The notes: generated by a model from the sequence alone, not told the origin. A stretch of 64,000 nt of DNA from Comamonas sp. (GCF_009360615.1 NZ_SPEY01000025.1:34588-98587), one strand, 5' to 3'; shown: positions 17,683 through 27,121, counted from the first letter of the stretch. Program-made: numbers and translations.

Positions 17683-18897
17683 ATGAGCATCAACCGCATT
17701 GGCACGGCCAATATGTATGACAGCACCATCAACAACCTGGGCTCTCGCCAGAGCAGCCTGGTGGATCTGATGGAGAAGACCACGGCGGGCAAGCGCGTGC
17801 TGCGCGCCAGCGACGATCCGGTTGCTGCGGCCCAGGCCGAGCGCGCACGTACCCGCATCACCCGCTCCGAAAATGACCAGCGCGTGCTCGGAGCCCAGCG
17901 CGATGTGATTGCCCAGGGCGAGTCCGAGCTGGGCAAGGCCCACGATGCTCTGCTGGATTTTCGCGATCTGCTGCTTCAGGCCGGCAATGGCTCGTATGAC
18001 CAGGTGGCACGCGACTCTCTGGTCCAGCAGATGCAGAGCCTGCGCGAGCAGATCCTCGGCTATGCCAACGCCAAGGATTCCAACGGACTGCCCATTTTCC
18101 GCGGGCTGGGCAGTCCCGATACGCCGCTGCAAAGCACGCCTCCGGGCTCGACCAGCCAGCTCAATCCCGGCCAGAACACCGGCAGCGACAACGGCCTGCC
18201 CATCTCTCTGGACGGTCATGCAGCCTGGCTGAACGTGCCTACCGGCAACGGAGTGTTTGAAGTCAACGGCGCAGCCTCCAACTCCGGCAAGGCCTGGGCG
18301 GATGTGGGTTCGGTCACCAATCCGAGTCAGGTCACGGGTGACAGCTACACCCTGGTGTTCACCAAGGATCCGACCACCGGCGAGGTCCGTTACGAGATCA
18401 ACTCCAGCTCGGCCACGGCGACCAATCCCGTCGTTGCGGCAACCCCCTACAAGGACGGGCAGGCCATTGCCGTCGGCGGCCAGCAGATCAGCATCAAGGG
18501 AGCTCCGGCCGACGGCGACCGTTTCACCCTGTCTCCCAGCACGCGTACGGATATCTTCAGCGTCCTCGATCAGGCCATTGCCACGGTCAAGGGCGGCACT
18601 GCTGGATCGGCCGCACTGCAGCAGGGGCTGGGGCGCGCACTGAGCGAGCTGGATTCGGGCATGAACCGGGTACAGGCCATGCGCAGCTATGCGGGCGACC
18701 AGCTCAACCGGGCAGACCGTCTGGAGTCCGACATGAAGGATCAGGCACTGACGCAGGAAGGAGCCCGTTCGCGTGCCGAAGATATCGATATGATCACGGC
18801 GCTGTCGCAGGTGGAGACTCAGAAGGTGGGCTTGCAGGCCGCCCTGCAGTCCTATGCGCAGATGCAGAAGCTTTCGCTGTTCAACTACATCGGCTGA
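17683..18897 (+). CDS. flgL: Flagellar hook-associated protein 3 FlgL
   Basis: 404 residues. N-terminal MSINRIGTANMYDSTINNLG and TTAGKRVLRASDDPVAAAQA, which is the flagellin-like D0/D1 domain of FlgL. C-terminal EDIDMITALSQVETQKVGLQ and a final MQKLSLFNYIG. FlgL is the second junction protein. Starts 23 nt after flgK and is the last structural gene of the flg operon. Confidence 0.96.
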   Translation: MSINRIGTANMYDSTINNLGSRQSSLVDLMEKTTAGKRVLRASDDPVAAAQAERARTRITRSENDQRVLGAQRDVIAQGESELGKAHDALLDFRDLLLQAGNGSYDQVARDSLVQQMQSLREQILGYANAKDSNGLPIFRGLGSPDTPLQSTPPGSTSQLNPGQNTGSDNGLPISLDGHAAWLNVPTGNGVFEVNGAASNSGKAWADVGSVTNPSQVTGDSYTLVFTKDPTTGEVRYEINSSSATATNPVVAATPYKDGQAIAVGGQQISIKGAPADGDRFTLSPSTRTDIFSVLDQAIATVKGGTAGSAALQQGLGRALSELDSGMNRVQAMRSYAGDQLNRADRLESDMKDQALTQEGARSRAEDIDMITALSQVETQKVGLQAALQSYAQMQKLSLFNYIG

Positions 18898-18952
18898 CTC
18901 CAGCGGGCTCTGCCCGTCTTGATGTCTCGTCGTTTACCTGTCCAAATCCTCC

Positions 18953-20221
18953 ATGACCCAGTCTGCCCTCAGCTCCTTGACTCTTGGTTATCGGCCGCTC
19001 TGGGGACGCACGCGACGCCTGGCAGGGATTCAGCTTTATGTGCACGAGGATTCGGGCTCCTCTGCCGACATGGCGCATTTCCTGCGCACGGTGGATGAGA
19101 TCTGGAGCCGTCAGGCGCCGCCGCTGCTGATATCGCCGCAATCCCGCCAGGTTCTGTGCAATCTTCTGGAGCATGCGCCTCAGGGCAGTCCCTGGATCGA
19201 GGTGCGCGGCGACTGGCTGCAGCAGGATGAAGGGATCTACGAGCTGGTGCAGAAGGCCCAGGCACGCGGGCTGATGCTGGTCTGGGGCGGATCGCTGGCC
19301 GATGTGCCCGATGCCGACGCGGCGCGCTGCTTTGCGAGCAGCCTGCTGAGCCTGCCGCCGGAAGGCGCCGCAGGCTTGCCCAATGCCGTGCGTTCCAGCC
19401 ATCCGGCCAAGGATGCGGACAAGGAGGCTGCCTCGGGCTTTTTTGCTTCCCAGCCCCTGAGCCTGCTCGACGGCCAGATGTACCAGAGCCTGCAAAGCCT
19501 GGAGCTGGCGCGCTCCTGTCTCGATGAGCACGAAGCGGCCGCGGTGGCCGGCTGGCCCGTAGCGGACACCATGCAGGCGTTTCGGCTGCAGCAGCCCCAG
19601 CCCTCGCGCGATGCGCTCTTCAGGCTCATGAAGGCCATCGACAAGGAGCAGTCGCTGGATGTGATGGAAGAGATACTGGGTTCGGACCCGGTGCTGGCCT
19701 ATCGCTTTTTGCTCTATACCAACTCGGCTGCACTGGGCCTGCGCCGCGGCGTGGACTCGCTGAGACGCGGGCTGGTGATGCTGGGGTTGGGCACGCTGGA
19801 GCGCTGGCTGGCCGACCAGCTGCCCCATGCCTGCACCGAACCGGACCTGGTGCCCCTGCGCACGCAGGTCGTGCTGCGCGCCAGGCTGGCCGAGCAGCTG
19901 ATCGAGGCCGGGGTGAGTCTGGACCTGCAGCGCGAGATGTATCTGTGCAGCCTGTTCTCGCAGCTGGACCTGCTGCTGCATGAGCCGGTGGCCACCATCT
20001 TGCGGCGTACACCGCTGAACGAGCGCATCTTCGATGCCATCGTCACGCGCACCGGTCCCTATGCCGCCGTGCTGCAGATGAGCCAGGCTCTGGAGAGCCG
20101 TGACCCTGCGCCCATCCGGCAACTGCGCGAGCAGGAGGAGTGGGAGGCCGAGGACCTCAACCGAATGCTGCTGCGCATGCTCAGCGAACTCAAGCTGGGC
20201 ATGCCGCAAGCCCAGGCCTGA
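18953..20221 (+). CDS. HDOD domain protein (degenerate EAL-like N-terminus)
   Basis: 422 residues. The C-terminal half (about residues 215-400) is an HDOD domain: LFRLMKAIDKEQSLDVMEEI, LGSDPVLAYRFLLYTNSAAL, then VDSLRRGLVMLGLGTLERWL. The N-terminal half (about 20-190) looks like a decayed EAL-type phosphodiesterase fold, as in YuxH-type EAL-HDOD proteins, but I find no EAL/ELL metal motif. HDOD proteins act as signalling scaffolds without HD metal ligands, often in motility or c-di-GMP networks. It lies 55 bp after flgL and 187 bp before flhB in the same direction, so a flagellar regulatory role is plausible but unproven. Confidence 0.75.
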   Translation: MTQSALSSLTLGYRPLWGRTRRLAGIQLYVHEDSGSSADMAHFLRTVDEIWSRQAPPLLISPQSRQVLCNLLEHAPQGSPWIEVRGDWLQQDEGIYELVQKAQARGLMLVWGGSLADVPDADAARCFASSLLSLPPEGAAGLPNAVRSSHPAKDADKEAASGFFASQPLSLLDGQMYQSLQSLELARSCLDEHEAAAVAGWPVADTMQAFRLQQPQPSRDALFRLMKAIDKEQSLDVMEEILGSDPVLAYRFLLYTNSAALGLRRGVDSLRRGLVMLGLGTLERWLADQLPHACTEPDLVPLRTQVVLRARLAEQLIEAGVSLDLQREMYLCSLFSQLDLLLHEPVATILRRTPLNERIFDAIVTRTGPYAAVLQMSQALESRDPAPIRQLREQEEWEAEDLNRMLLRMLSELKLGMPQAQA

Positions 20222-20323
20222 GTGTCTGGGCGAGAGGGAGGTCGCCGGAAACAGCCTTCCACCCCTGGCTGGCGAGCGCAGAAGTCCATCAAGTTGATCG
20301 GTGTCCATAGGGCAGAGTCGTGC

Positions 20324-20349
20324 ATAAGCAGGGCTTGGCTGCCGCTTAT
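20324..20349. promoter_or_regulatory. Palindromic operator candidate ATAAGC-N14-GCTTAT upstream of flhB
   Basis: ATAAGC (20324-20329) and GCTTAT (20344-20349) are perfect inverted hexamers separated by 14 bp, 60-85 bp before the flhB start. The same arrangement, ATAAGT-N14-GCTTAT, occurs between fliE and fliF. The layout resembles the FlhDC box of enterics (AATARCG-N10-12-CGYTATT), so this is a candidate site for the class II flagellar activator. Binding is inference. Confidence 0.5.
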
Positions 20350-20408
20350 CCACGCATTGCCGGGGCGCCGGATTCGGACAATCGGGCTATCCAATCCGTC
20401 CGTGCGCC

Positions 20409-21590
20409 ATGTCCGAATCCCAAGACAAAAACCTGCCCGCCACCGAACGCAAGCTGCAGAAGACGCGTGAAGAAGGTCAGGGTGCGCGTTCGCGCGATCT
20501 GTCGCATCTGGCCATCCTGGGGACGGGCGCCTTGCTGATGCTGATGGGCACCCAGCCCATGATCAACCATCTGAGAGAGGCCATGGCCCATCAGCTGGTG
20601 TTCAATGCGGCGGCGGCCAAGACTCCGGCGCTGATGCTGGAGCGCTTCCAGTCCATGCTGATGCTGGGTCTTGGAATATCCTTGATCTTTGCGCTGGTGA
20701 CCACCTCGGCCTCGGTGCTGTCCGGCGTGGCGGCAGGTGGCTGGATCTTCAGCTTCAAGCCCATTCAACCGCGCTTTGGCAAGCTCAGCCCCTTGTCGGG
20801 TCTCAAAAACCTGTTCTCCAAGCAGCAACTGACCACGGTGGTCAAGATGGTGTTCATGACCGCCGTGCTGGGCTTTGTGGCCTGGAAGTACATGAGTGCC
20901 AATATTGCAGAGATTGCCTCGGTGTCGGCCCAGCCATCGCCCATGGCACTCGCCATGGTCGGCTCCTGGCTGACCACGGGCGTGACCCTGCTGCTGATCG
21001 TAGTGCTGCTGGTGGCCCTGATCGACGTGCCGCTGCAGGCCTTTCTCTTCAAGTCGCGCCTCAAGATGAGCCATGAGGAAGTGAAGCAGGAGCACAAGGA
21101 GTCCGAAGGCAATCCGCAGCTCAAGGGCAAGATCCGCCAGAAGCAGCGCGAGATCGCCGACCGGGCCAGCGTCTCGGCCGTGCCGAAAGCCGACTTCGTG
21201 GTCACCAACCCGACCCACTATGCCGTGGCGCTGCGTTATGACGACGCCACCATGGCCGCGCCCCAGGTGATCGCCAAAGGCACCGATCTGGTGGCGCTCA
21301 AGATTCGCGAAATCGCGGGCGCGCACCAGATCCCGGTGCTGGAGTCGCCCATGCTGGCACGCGCACTCTACGCGCATGCCGATCTCGACCAGGCCATCCC
21401 CGCCGCGCTCTACACCGCCGTGGCCCAGGTGCTGGCCTATGTCTATCGTCTCAAGGCTGCCTTGGGCGGACAGGGGCCCATGCCCGATGCCCTGGGCGAG
21501 CCCCCCGTGCCCGTGGAGCTGGATCCGCACCGTGGCCGAACCCAGCCTGCGGCGGTCGATGCTGCCGCGCAGCAAGAAGGTAATCTGTGA
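20409..21590 (+). CDS. flhB: Flagellar type III export apparatus protein FlhB
   Basis: 393 residues. The N-terminus MSESQDKNLPATERKLQKTR is typical. Four membrane segments lie roughly between residues 30 and 210. The autocleavage motif NPTH is at residues 267-270 (FVVTNPTHYAVALRYDD), so FlhB can switch substrate specificity from rod/hook to filament together with FliK. The tail after residue 355 is variable. The palindrome at 20324-20349 is the probable activator site. Stop overlaps the flhA start. Confidence 0.97.
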   Translation: MSESQDKNLPATERKLQKTREEGQGARSRDLSHLAILGTGALLMLMGTQPMINHLREAMAHQLVFNAAAAKTPALMLERFQSMLMLGLGISLIFALVTTSASVLSGVAAGGWIFSFKPIQPRFGKLSPLSGLKNLFSKQQLTTVVKMVFMTAVLGFVAWKYMSANIAEIASVSAQPSPMALAMVGSWLTTGVTLLLIVVLLVALIDVPLQAFLFKSRLKMSHEEVKQEHKESEGNPQLKGKIRQKQREIADRASVSAVPKADFVVTNPTHYAVALRYDDATMAAPQVIAKGTDLVALKIREIAGAHQIPVLESPMLARALYAHADLDQAIPAALYTAVAQVLAYVYRLKAALGGQGPMPDALGEPPVPVELDPHRGRTQPAAVDAAAQQEGNL

Positions 21591-23692
21591 TGTCGTCGAA
21601 TCCTCTGCAACTGTTCCAGAAGTGGTCTGGCTCGAACGCCGGTGCCCTGCAAGGGATGACTGCTCCCATACTGGTGGTGGCCATTCTGGGGCTGATGGTG
21701 TTGCCCGTGCCGCCCTGGCTGCTGGACACCTTCTTCACCCTCAATATCGCCGTGGCGCTGATGGTGATGATGGTGGCGGCCTACATGATCAAGCCGCTGG
21801 ATTTTGCGGCCTTCCCTTCGGTGCTGCTGCTGACCACACTGATGCGTCTGTCGCTCAACGTGGCGTCGACGCGTGTCGTGCTGATGGAAGGCCACACCGG
21901 CCCCGGCGCAGCAGGCGCAGTGATCGAGGCGTTTGGCCACTTCCTGATCGGCGGCAACTTTGCCGTGGGTCTGATCGTGTTCAGCATTCTGGTGGTCATC
22001 AACTTCGTGGTGATTACCAAGGGCGCAGAGCGTATTGCCGAAGTCTCGGCCCGCTTCACCCTGGACGCGATGCCCGGCAAGCAGATGGCCGTGGACGCCG
22101 ACCTGAACGCCGGCCTGATCGACGAGAAGGAAGCCAAGCGACGCCGCGCCGAAGTGGGCGAGGAAGCCAATTTCTTCGGATCCATGGACGGTGCCAGCAA
22201 GTTTGTACGCGGTGACGCGATTGCCGGCATCCTGATCCTGGTGATCAACGTCATCGGCGGCCTGATCATCGGCATGGCCCAGCATGGCCTGTCAGCGGGT
22301 CAGGCGGCCGACAGCTATATCCTGCTGGCCGTGGGTGACGCGCTGGTGGCGCAGATTCCGGGCCTGCTGATCTCGGTGGCTTCTGCCATGGTGATCTCGC
22401 GGGTGGGCAAGGAATCCGACATGGGCCGCCAGATCGTGCAGCAGCTGTTCATGTCCCCCAAGGTGCTGGGCATCACGGCGGGCGTGATGATCCTGCTGGG
22501 CCTGATTCCCGGCATGCCGCATCTGGTGTTCATCGGCATGGGGATCCTGCTCGGCTGGGGCGCCTGGATGCTGGACAAGCGCGAAAAAGCCCGTCAGGCC
22601 GCTCAAAGCAGTGCTCCGGCAACCCAGCAGCAGGCCGCGCCAAATGACGGCGAAGCGAGCTGGGACGATCTCCAGCCCGTGGACCTGCTGGGCCTGGAGC
22701 TGGGCTATCGCCTGATTGCGTTGGTGGACAAGAGCCGCCAGGGCGACCTGTTGACGCGTATCAAGGGCGTGCGCCGCAAGTTTGCGCAGGAGGTGGGCTT
22801 TCTGCCGCCGGCCGTGCATGTGCGCGACAACCTGGAGCTCAAGCCCAGTGCCTATCGCATGACGCTGCGCGGGGTCATGGTGGGCGAGGGCGAAGCCTTT
22901 CCCGGCATGTTCCTGGCCATCAACCCTGGCGGCATCACCACGCCGCTGATCGGCACGGCCACGACCGATCCGGCCTTCGGTCTGCCTGCACACTGGATTG
23001 ACGAGCGGCAGAAGGAAGCGGCACAAATGGCCGGTTTTACCGTCGTTGATTCGGAAACCGTGATGGCGACGCATTTGTCACACTTGATGCAAGTGCACGC
23101 TGCCAAGCTGCTGTCTCGTACCGAGACGCAGCAGCTCGTTGACCATGTGGCCAAGCTGGCCCCCAAACTCATCGAAGAAGTCATCCCGAAAATGGTGCCC
23201 ATCACAACGTTCCAGAAAGTGCTCCAGCTGCTGCTGGAGGACTCTGTGCACATTCGTGATATCCGCACCATCATCGAGACGCTGGCCGAAAACGCCACGC
23301 AGACGGCCGATCCGGTGGAGCTGGCGCGTCGCGTGCGCATTGCGCTGTCGCCTGCCATCGTGCAGCAGATCTACGGTCCGACCCGCGAGCTCAATGTGAT
23401 TGCCATCGAGCCCGGCCTGGAGCGTCTGCTGGTGCAGGCACTGTCGAACCCCAATGCGCCATCGCTGGACCCCGGCGTGGCTGAAATCCTCACACAAAAA
23501 GCGGTCGATGTGGCCAACCAACAGGAAGAGCTGGGTCTGCCCGCCTGCCTGCTGGTGCCGGACGTCATCCGCAACTCTCTTGCCAAGCTGCTGCGCCGTG
23601 TGGCGCCGCGTCTGCAGGTGCTCGCGCACAGCGAGATTCCCGAGACGCACACCATCCGCATCGGCCCGATTCTTAAAGGTGCAACCGCATGA
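21590..23692 (+). CDS. flhA: Flagellar type III export gate protein FlhA
   Basis: 700 residues from the ATG that overlaps the flhB stop by 1 nt; a GTG one codon earlier is an alternative. About eight transmembrane segments in residues 25-330, with the conserved cytoplasmic FHIPEP loop (LDAMPGKQMAVDADLNAGLI, then DEKEAKRRRAEVGEEANFFG). The cytoplasmic domain (about 360-700) binds chaperone-substrate complexes. Works with FlhB and FliPQR as the export gate. Confidence 0.97.
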   Translation: MSSNPLQLFQKWSGSNAGALQGMTAPILVVAILGLMVLPVPPWLLDTFFTLNIAVALMVMMVAAYMIKPLDFAAFPSVLLLTTLMRLSLNVASTRVVLMEGHTGPGAAGAVIEAFGHFLIGGNFAVGLIVFSILVVINFVVITKGAERIAEVSARFTLDAMPGKQMAVDADLNAGLIDEKEAKRRRAEVGEEANFFGSMDGASKFVRGDAIAGILILVINVIGGLIIGMAQHGLSAGQAADSYILLAVGDALVAQIPGLLISVASAMVISRVGKESDMGRQIVQQLFMSPKVLGITAGVMILLGLIPGMPHLVFIGMGILLGWGAWMLDKREKARQAAQSSAPATQQQAAPNDGEASWDDLQPVDLLGLELGYRLIALVDKSRQGDLLTRIKGVRRKFAQEVGFLPPAVHVRDNLELKPSAYRMTLRGVMVGEGEAFPGMFLAINPGGITTPLIGTATTDPAFGLPAHWIDERQKEAAQMAGFTVVDSETVMATHLSHLMQVHAAKLLSRTETQQLVDHVAKLAPKLIEEVIPKMVPITTFQKVLQLLLEDSVHIRDIRTIIETLAENATQTADPVELARRVRIALSPAIVQQIYGPTRELNVIAIEPGLERLLVQALSNPNAPSLDPGVAEILTQKAVDVANQQEELGLPACLLVPDVIRNSLAKLLRRVAPRLQVLAHSEIPETHTIRIGPILKGATA

Positions 23693-25302
23693 ATATCAAA
23701 CGCTTTTACGCCCCGACCGCCCGCGAGGCCCTGGCCAAGGCGCGCATGGTTTTTGGCGACGGCACCCTGATTCTCTCCAACCGCCAGACGCCGGACGGAG
23801 TGGAAGTCATGGCCACGGCCGAAGAGACCCTGCAGGACATGGATGCCGGCATGCAGACCGGCTCGCCCCTGCAGAAGGCGCTGGAACGCCGGGCAAGTGA
23901 CGAAGACAGGAGTCTGCGCAAGGAGCACTCGCCCCTGGCGCCTGCTGCTGCCAGACGCAGCCCAGGCGGTGACGCCATGAGTACCCTGGAGCATGTGCAG
24001 GCGCGCCAGACGGCCAGAGAAGAGCAGGCCCGCGAGATGCAGGTCCAGACCAAGCCCGTCAAGGCCATCAACGAACTGGCCCAGCACTCCGTGCAGGACG
24101 ATGTGGAGCAGCTGTCCATGAGCACGCTGACTTTCCAGGACTATGTGCGCGAACGCATGCTGCGCCGCCGCCATGAGTCGTCGCTGGAGGGCAGCGAAGC
24201 ACTGCCCACTTTTGCCCAGCGCGTGCAGGAGCGCAATAGCGAGCGCCCGGCCATGGCTGCCAAGTCCCAGATGGCTGCGGCGGGGGTGGTTCGCCACAAT
24301 CCTCTGCGCCCCGAGAAGATTCAGCTCAAGGAAAGCGCCAGGCCCGCCAGTATGGCCGTGCCCCAGAACTTCATGCAGGAAATGCAGTCCATGAAGGACC
24401 TGATCGAGGAGCGCTTCAACACGCTGACCTGGCTGGGCCAGACGCGCCAGAACCCGATCCAGTCCAGCCTGATGCACAAGCTCATCCGCGCCGGATACTC
24501 GCCCGCATTGGCACGTGCACTGATCGAGAAGCTGCCCGAGACGCTCTCCGCCGGTGACGCCGTGCGCTGGCTGATGCAGGTGCTGGAGCGCAATCTGCGC
24601 ACCGATGCCGCCCAGCCTGCGATCTACGAGCAAGGCGGTGTGTTTGCCCTGGTCGGTGCGACCGGTGTGGGCAAGACCACGACCACGGCCAAGCTGGCGG
24701 CGCTGTGCGCGGCCAAGCACGGTCCTGCATCCGTGGGCCTGATCACGCTGGATACCTATCGCATCGGTGGCCATGACCAGCTGCGCACCTATGCCCGCAT
24801 GCTGGGCATGGTGGCCCATCAGGCCCATGACAAGGCTGCGCTGCAGGACCTGCTTGGCCTGCTGCAGAGCAAGAAGATGGTGCTGATCGACACCACCGGC
24901 GTGGCCCCGCGTGATCCGCGCAAGGACGAGATCATGGATGTGCTGGCGATTGACGGCGTGCAGCAGCTGCTGGCTGTCAACGCGGCCGCACAGGGCGATG
25001 CGCAGGACGACGTCATGCAGGCTTTCAAGGCGCGCGGGTCGCAACACGCCATCCTCACCAAGGTCGATGAAGCCGTGAAGGTCGGCCCCTCGGTGGATAC
25101 GCTGATTCGCCACCAGATCCAGCTGCGCGGCGTGACCAACGGCCAGCGCGTGCCCGAAGACTTCGAGCGCGCCAATGCGCAGCTGCTGGTCTCGGCCTCC
25201 ATGCGCTCGGCTGCCAAGTCGGCGTTTGATCCCCAGTCGCTGGATCTGGACTTTTTCTTCACCCCTTCGTCCGCCAGCGGCCCAGAGGCGGCCCATGCTT
25301 GA
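23689..25302 (+). CDS. flhF: Flagellar SRP-type GTPase FlhF
   Basis: 537 residues. N-terminal basic segment MNIKRFYAPTAREALAKARM, a variable B region, then an NG domain with the P-loop GATGVGKTTTTAKLA (about residues 322-336), DTYRIGGHDQLRTYARML (G2/I-box), VLIDTTGVAPRD (G3) and ILTKVDEAVKVG (G4). FlhF sets number and polar placement of flagella, normally with FlhG. Here the next gene is a degenerate FlhG. It overlaps flhA by 4 nt. Confidence 0.96.
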   Translation: MNIKRFYAPTAREALAKARMVFGDGTLILSNRQTPDGVEVMATAEETLQDMDAGMQTGSPLQKALERRASDEDRSLRKEHSPLAPAAARRSPGGDAMSTLEHVQARQTAREEQAREMQVQTKPVKAINELAQHSVQDDVEQLSMSTLTFQDYVRERMLRRRHESSLEGSEALPTFAQRVQERNSERPAMAAKSQMAAAGVVRHNPLRPEKIQLKESARPASMAVPQNFMQEMQSMKDLIEERFNTLTWLGQTRQNPIQSSLMHKLIRAGYSPALARALIEKLPETLSAGDAVRWLMQVLERNLRTDAAQPAIYEQGGVFALVGATGVGKTTTTAKLAALCAAKHGPASVGLITLDTYRIGGHDQLRTYARMLGMVAHQAHDKAALQDLLGLLQSKKMVLIDTTGVAPRDPRKDEIMDVLAIDGVQQLLAVNAAAQGDAQDDVMQAFKARGSQHAILTKVDEAVKVGPSVDTLIRHQIQLRGVTNGQRVPEDFERANAQLLVSASMRSAAKSAFDPQSLDLDFFFTPSSASGPEAAHA

Positions 25303-26152
25303 GAGCCGCTCTCCACTGCATCAGGGCATGGCTTTGCATGTGAGCGATGCCAGCACTGTCGGCTTGCGCGTGTTGGCCGTGCTGCACAGCGCATCGGGTG
25401 CGGCCGCCGAGCAGGCCGTGCTCTGGCCGCTGTGTGCCCAGCTGCAGCGCCTGGGCCAGAAGGTGCTGGTGCTCGACGGCAGCCAGGCCGAATCCTTTCA
25501 CACGCCCGGTCTGGCCCAGTTGCTGGCGCAGCATGCCTGGCACGCCCAGGCAGGTCTGCGCTCCGGCGCCGGCGATGCCCAGTCGGTGGCCAGCCTGCCC
25601 GCGCGGCTGGGTCTCAAGCAGCTCAAGGCCTCGGCCGACGAGATGGGGCTGGACATGCTGACGGCCCTGCAAGCCTATGTGCGCGGCTATACCACCGTGA
25701 TCATCTATGCCAGCAGCGAAAGCTTGACGCCGCTGCTGCAAGGCCAGGGCCTGCAGCCGCTGCTGGTCGTGCCGCCCGACACTGAACACCTGATCGAAAG
25801 CTACCGCCAGCTCAAGCATCTGGCCGTGTTTGCCGGCGTGGAGTGCACGATTGCCGCACTGGAAGCACCGGTCGTGGCAGACGGCCCGCAGAAATACGAC
25901 TGGAGCCGCAAGCAGAGCCGTTCGCAGACAGCCCAGCAAAACGCTCAGACACGTCTGCAGCGCCTGAATGCACTGCTACAGTGTTCGCAGCGCCACCTGG
26001 GCGATGCCCCGGTGCTCATGCGACTGCGCTGGCGCCAGTCCAGCGATCTGCATCAGCTCACGCTGCACATGCTCAAGACGGCCTGCATCCTGCCGATGCA
26101 TGCCCAGCCCATGGCCGCTGCCGCGCCTGAACCCCTTGTCTGGAGCCATTGA
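25295..26152 (+). CDS. Degenerate FlhG/FleN-like protein lacking a Walker A motif
   Basis: 285 residues, overlapping flhF by 8 nt and ending 5 nt before fliA, the position normally held by flhG (fleN/ylxH). The N-terminal strand RVLAVLHSASGAAAEQAVLW aligns in place with the MinD/FlhG deviant Walker A (normally GKGGVGKS), but no glycine-rich loop or lysine is present. VLVLDGSQAESFHTPGLAQL corresponds to the usual VLLLDADLGLAN strand. The later part (residues about 190-285) has no recognisable membrane-targeting helix by eye. I infer a FlhG-derived protein that cannot bind ATP in the usual way; it may still bind FlhF or the class II activator. An unrelated function cannot be excluded. Confidence 0.65.
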   Translation: MLESRSPLHQGMALHVSDASTVGLRVLAVLHSASGAAAEQAVLWPLCAQLQRLGQKVLVLDGSQAESFHTPGLAQLLAQHAWHAQAGLRSGAGDAQSVASLPARLGLKQLKASADEMGLDMLTALQAYVRGYTTVIIYASSESLTPLLQGQGLQPLLVVPPDTEHLIESYRQLKHLAVFAGVECTIAALEAPVVADGPQKYDWSRKQSRSQTAQQNAQTRLQRLNALLQCSQRHLGDAPVLMRLRWRQSSDLHQLTLHMLKTACILPMHAQPMAAAAPEPLVWSH

Positions 26153-26157
26153 CTGCC

Positions 26158-26877
26158 ATGTACACCGCCAAAGGCCAACTCGACCGCGACGCGCTGATTC
26201 GTCAGCATGTGCCGCTTGTGCGTCGGATTGCCTTGCACATGATCGCCAAACTGCCGCCGAACGTCGAACTGGATGACTTGATCCAGGTCGGCATGATCGG
26301 TCTGGCCGAAGCGCTGTCGCGCTTCGAGAGCGAGCAAGGCGTGCAATTCGATACGTTCGCCAGCCAGCGCATCCGTGGCGCCATGCTGGACGAACTGCGC
26401 GAAGGCGACTGGATGAGCCGCAGCTCGCGCAAAAGCCAGAAGGAAATCGAGCAGGCGCTCAACCGCCTGGAGCAGCGGCTGGGCCGGCCTCCGCTGGAGT
26501 CGGAAATTGCATCCGAGCTGGGCATGGCCCTGGACGACTATCAGTCCCTGCTGGGCAAGGTGCGCGGCACGCAGCTGGTCTATCTCGAGGACATCGGCGG
26601 CGGCGACGGCGACGATGGCGACGACTACCTGGAGCGGCATGTGGCCGACTCGGGGTCCGATCCCTTTGCGTTGCTGCGCGACCAGCGCATGCGCGCGGCG
26701 CTGGTCGAGGCCATCAAGGCCCTGCCGGAGCGTGAGCAATATGTGATGGGCATGTACTACGAGCACGACATGAACCTCAAGGAGATCGCTGCTGTGCTCG
26801 GCGTGACCGAATCGCGGGTCTGCCAGCTGCACAGCCAGGCCATCGCCCGCCTGCGCACCAAGATGCGCTCGCATTGA
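26158..26877 (+). CDS. fliA: RNA polymerase sigma-28 factor FliA
   Basis: 239 residues from MYTAKGQLDRDALI, the family length. Region 2 is LVRRIALHMIAKLPPNVELD with LIQVGMIGLAEAL; region 3 is GRPPLESEIASELGM; region 4 is LPEREQYVMGMYYEHDMNLK and IAAVLGVTESRVCQLHSQA. FliA directs class III genes (flgM, flagellin, mot, che) and is held by FlgM. Three FliA-type promoters are found in this window. A strong hairpin follows the stop. Confidence 0.97.
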   Translation: MYTAKGQLDRDALIRQHVPLVRRIALHMIAKLPPNVELDDLIQVGMIGLAEALSRFESEQGVQFDTFASQRIRGAMLDELREGDWMSRSSRKSQKEIEQALNRLEQRLGRPPLESEIASELGMALDDYQSLLGKVRGTQLVYLEDIGGGDGDDGDDYLERHVADSGSDPFALLRDQRMRAALVEAIKALPEREQYVMGMYYEHDMNLKEIAAVLGVTESRVCQLHSQAIARLRTKMRSH

Positions 26878-26922
26878 TCCCCCTGAAACGGTGCGCCAGG
26901 CGCGGGCCGTTCACCACCACAG

Positions 26923-26965
26923 AAGCCGCCGGGCGGGCAGATTCCATCTGCCCGCCCGGCGGCTT
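26923..26965 (+). terminator. Perfect 20-bp hairpin after fliA
   Basis: AAGCCGCCGGGCGGGCAGAT and its exact complement are separated by 3 nt, 45 nt after the fliA stop. The stem is followed by TGCCTTTTGC, only a modest T-tract. Position and strength support an intrinsic terminator of the flh-fliA operon. Confidence 0.8.
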
Positions 26966-27091
26966 TGCCTTTTGCGCTGCGGCAGCGCGGCTGTCTTCTG
27001 GTGCATTCCCCTTGATCGCTCGCAGCGCTTTGAGGAATCGGGCTCAAGGCCCTTCAGACTTGACTCCTCAGCCGTTGTTGCTGCCAGCAAA

Positions 27092-27121
27092 AAGCCCTGT
27101 TGCATCGCTGCAGCAGGGCTT
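27092..27121 (-). terminator. Rho-independent terminator of the fliD-fliS-fliT unit
   Basis: Read on the minus strand, a 12-bp stem with one mismatch (AAGCCCTGCTGC / GCAACAGGGCTT) and a 6-nt loop runs straight into a T-tract (GGGCTTTTTG). It lies about 20 nt after the fliT stop. Confidence 0.85.
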
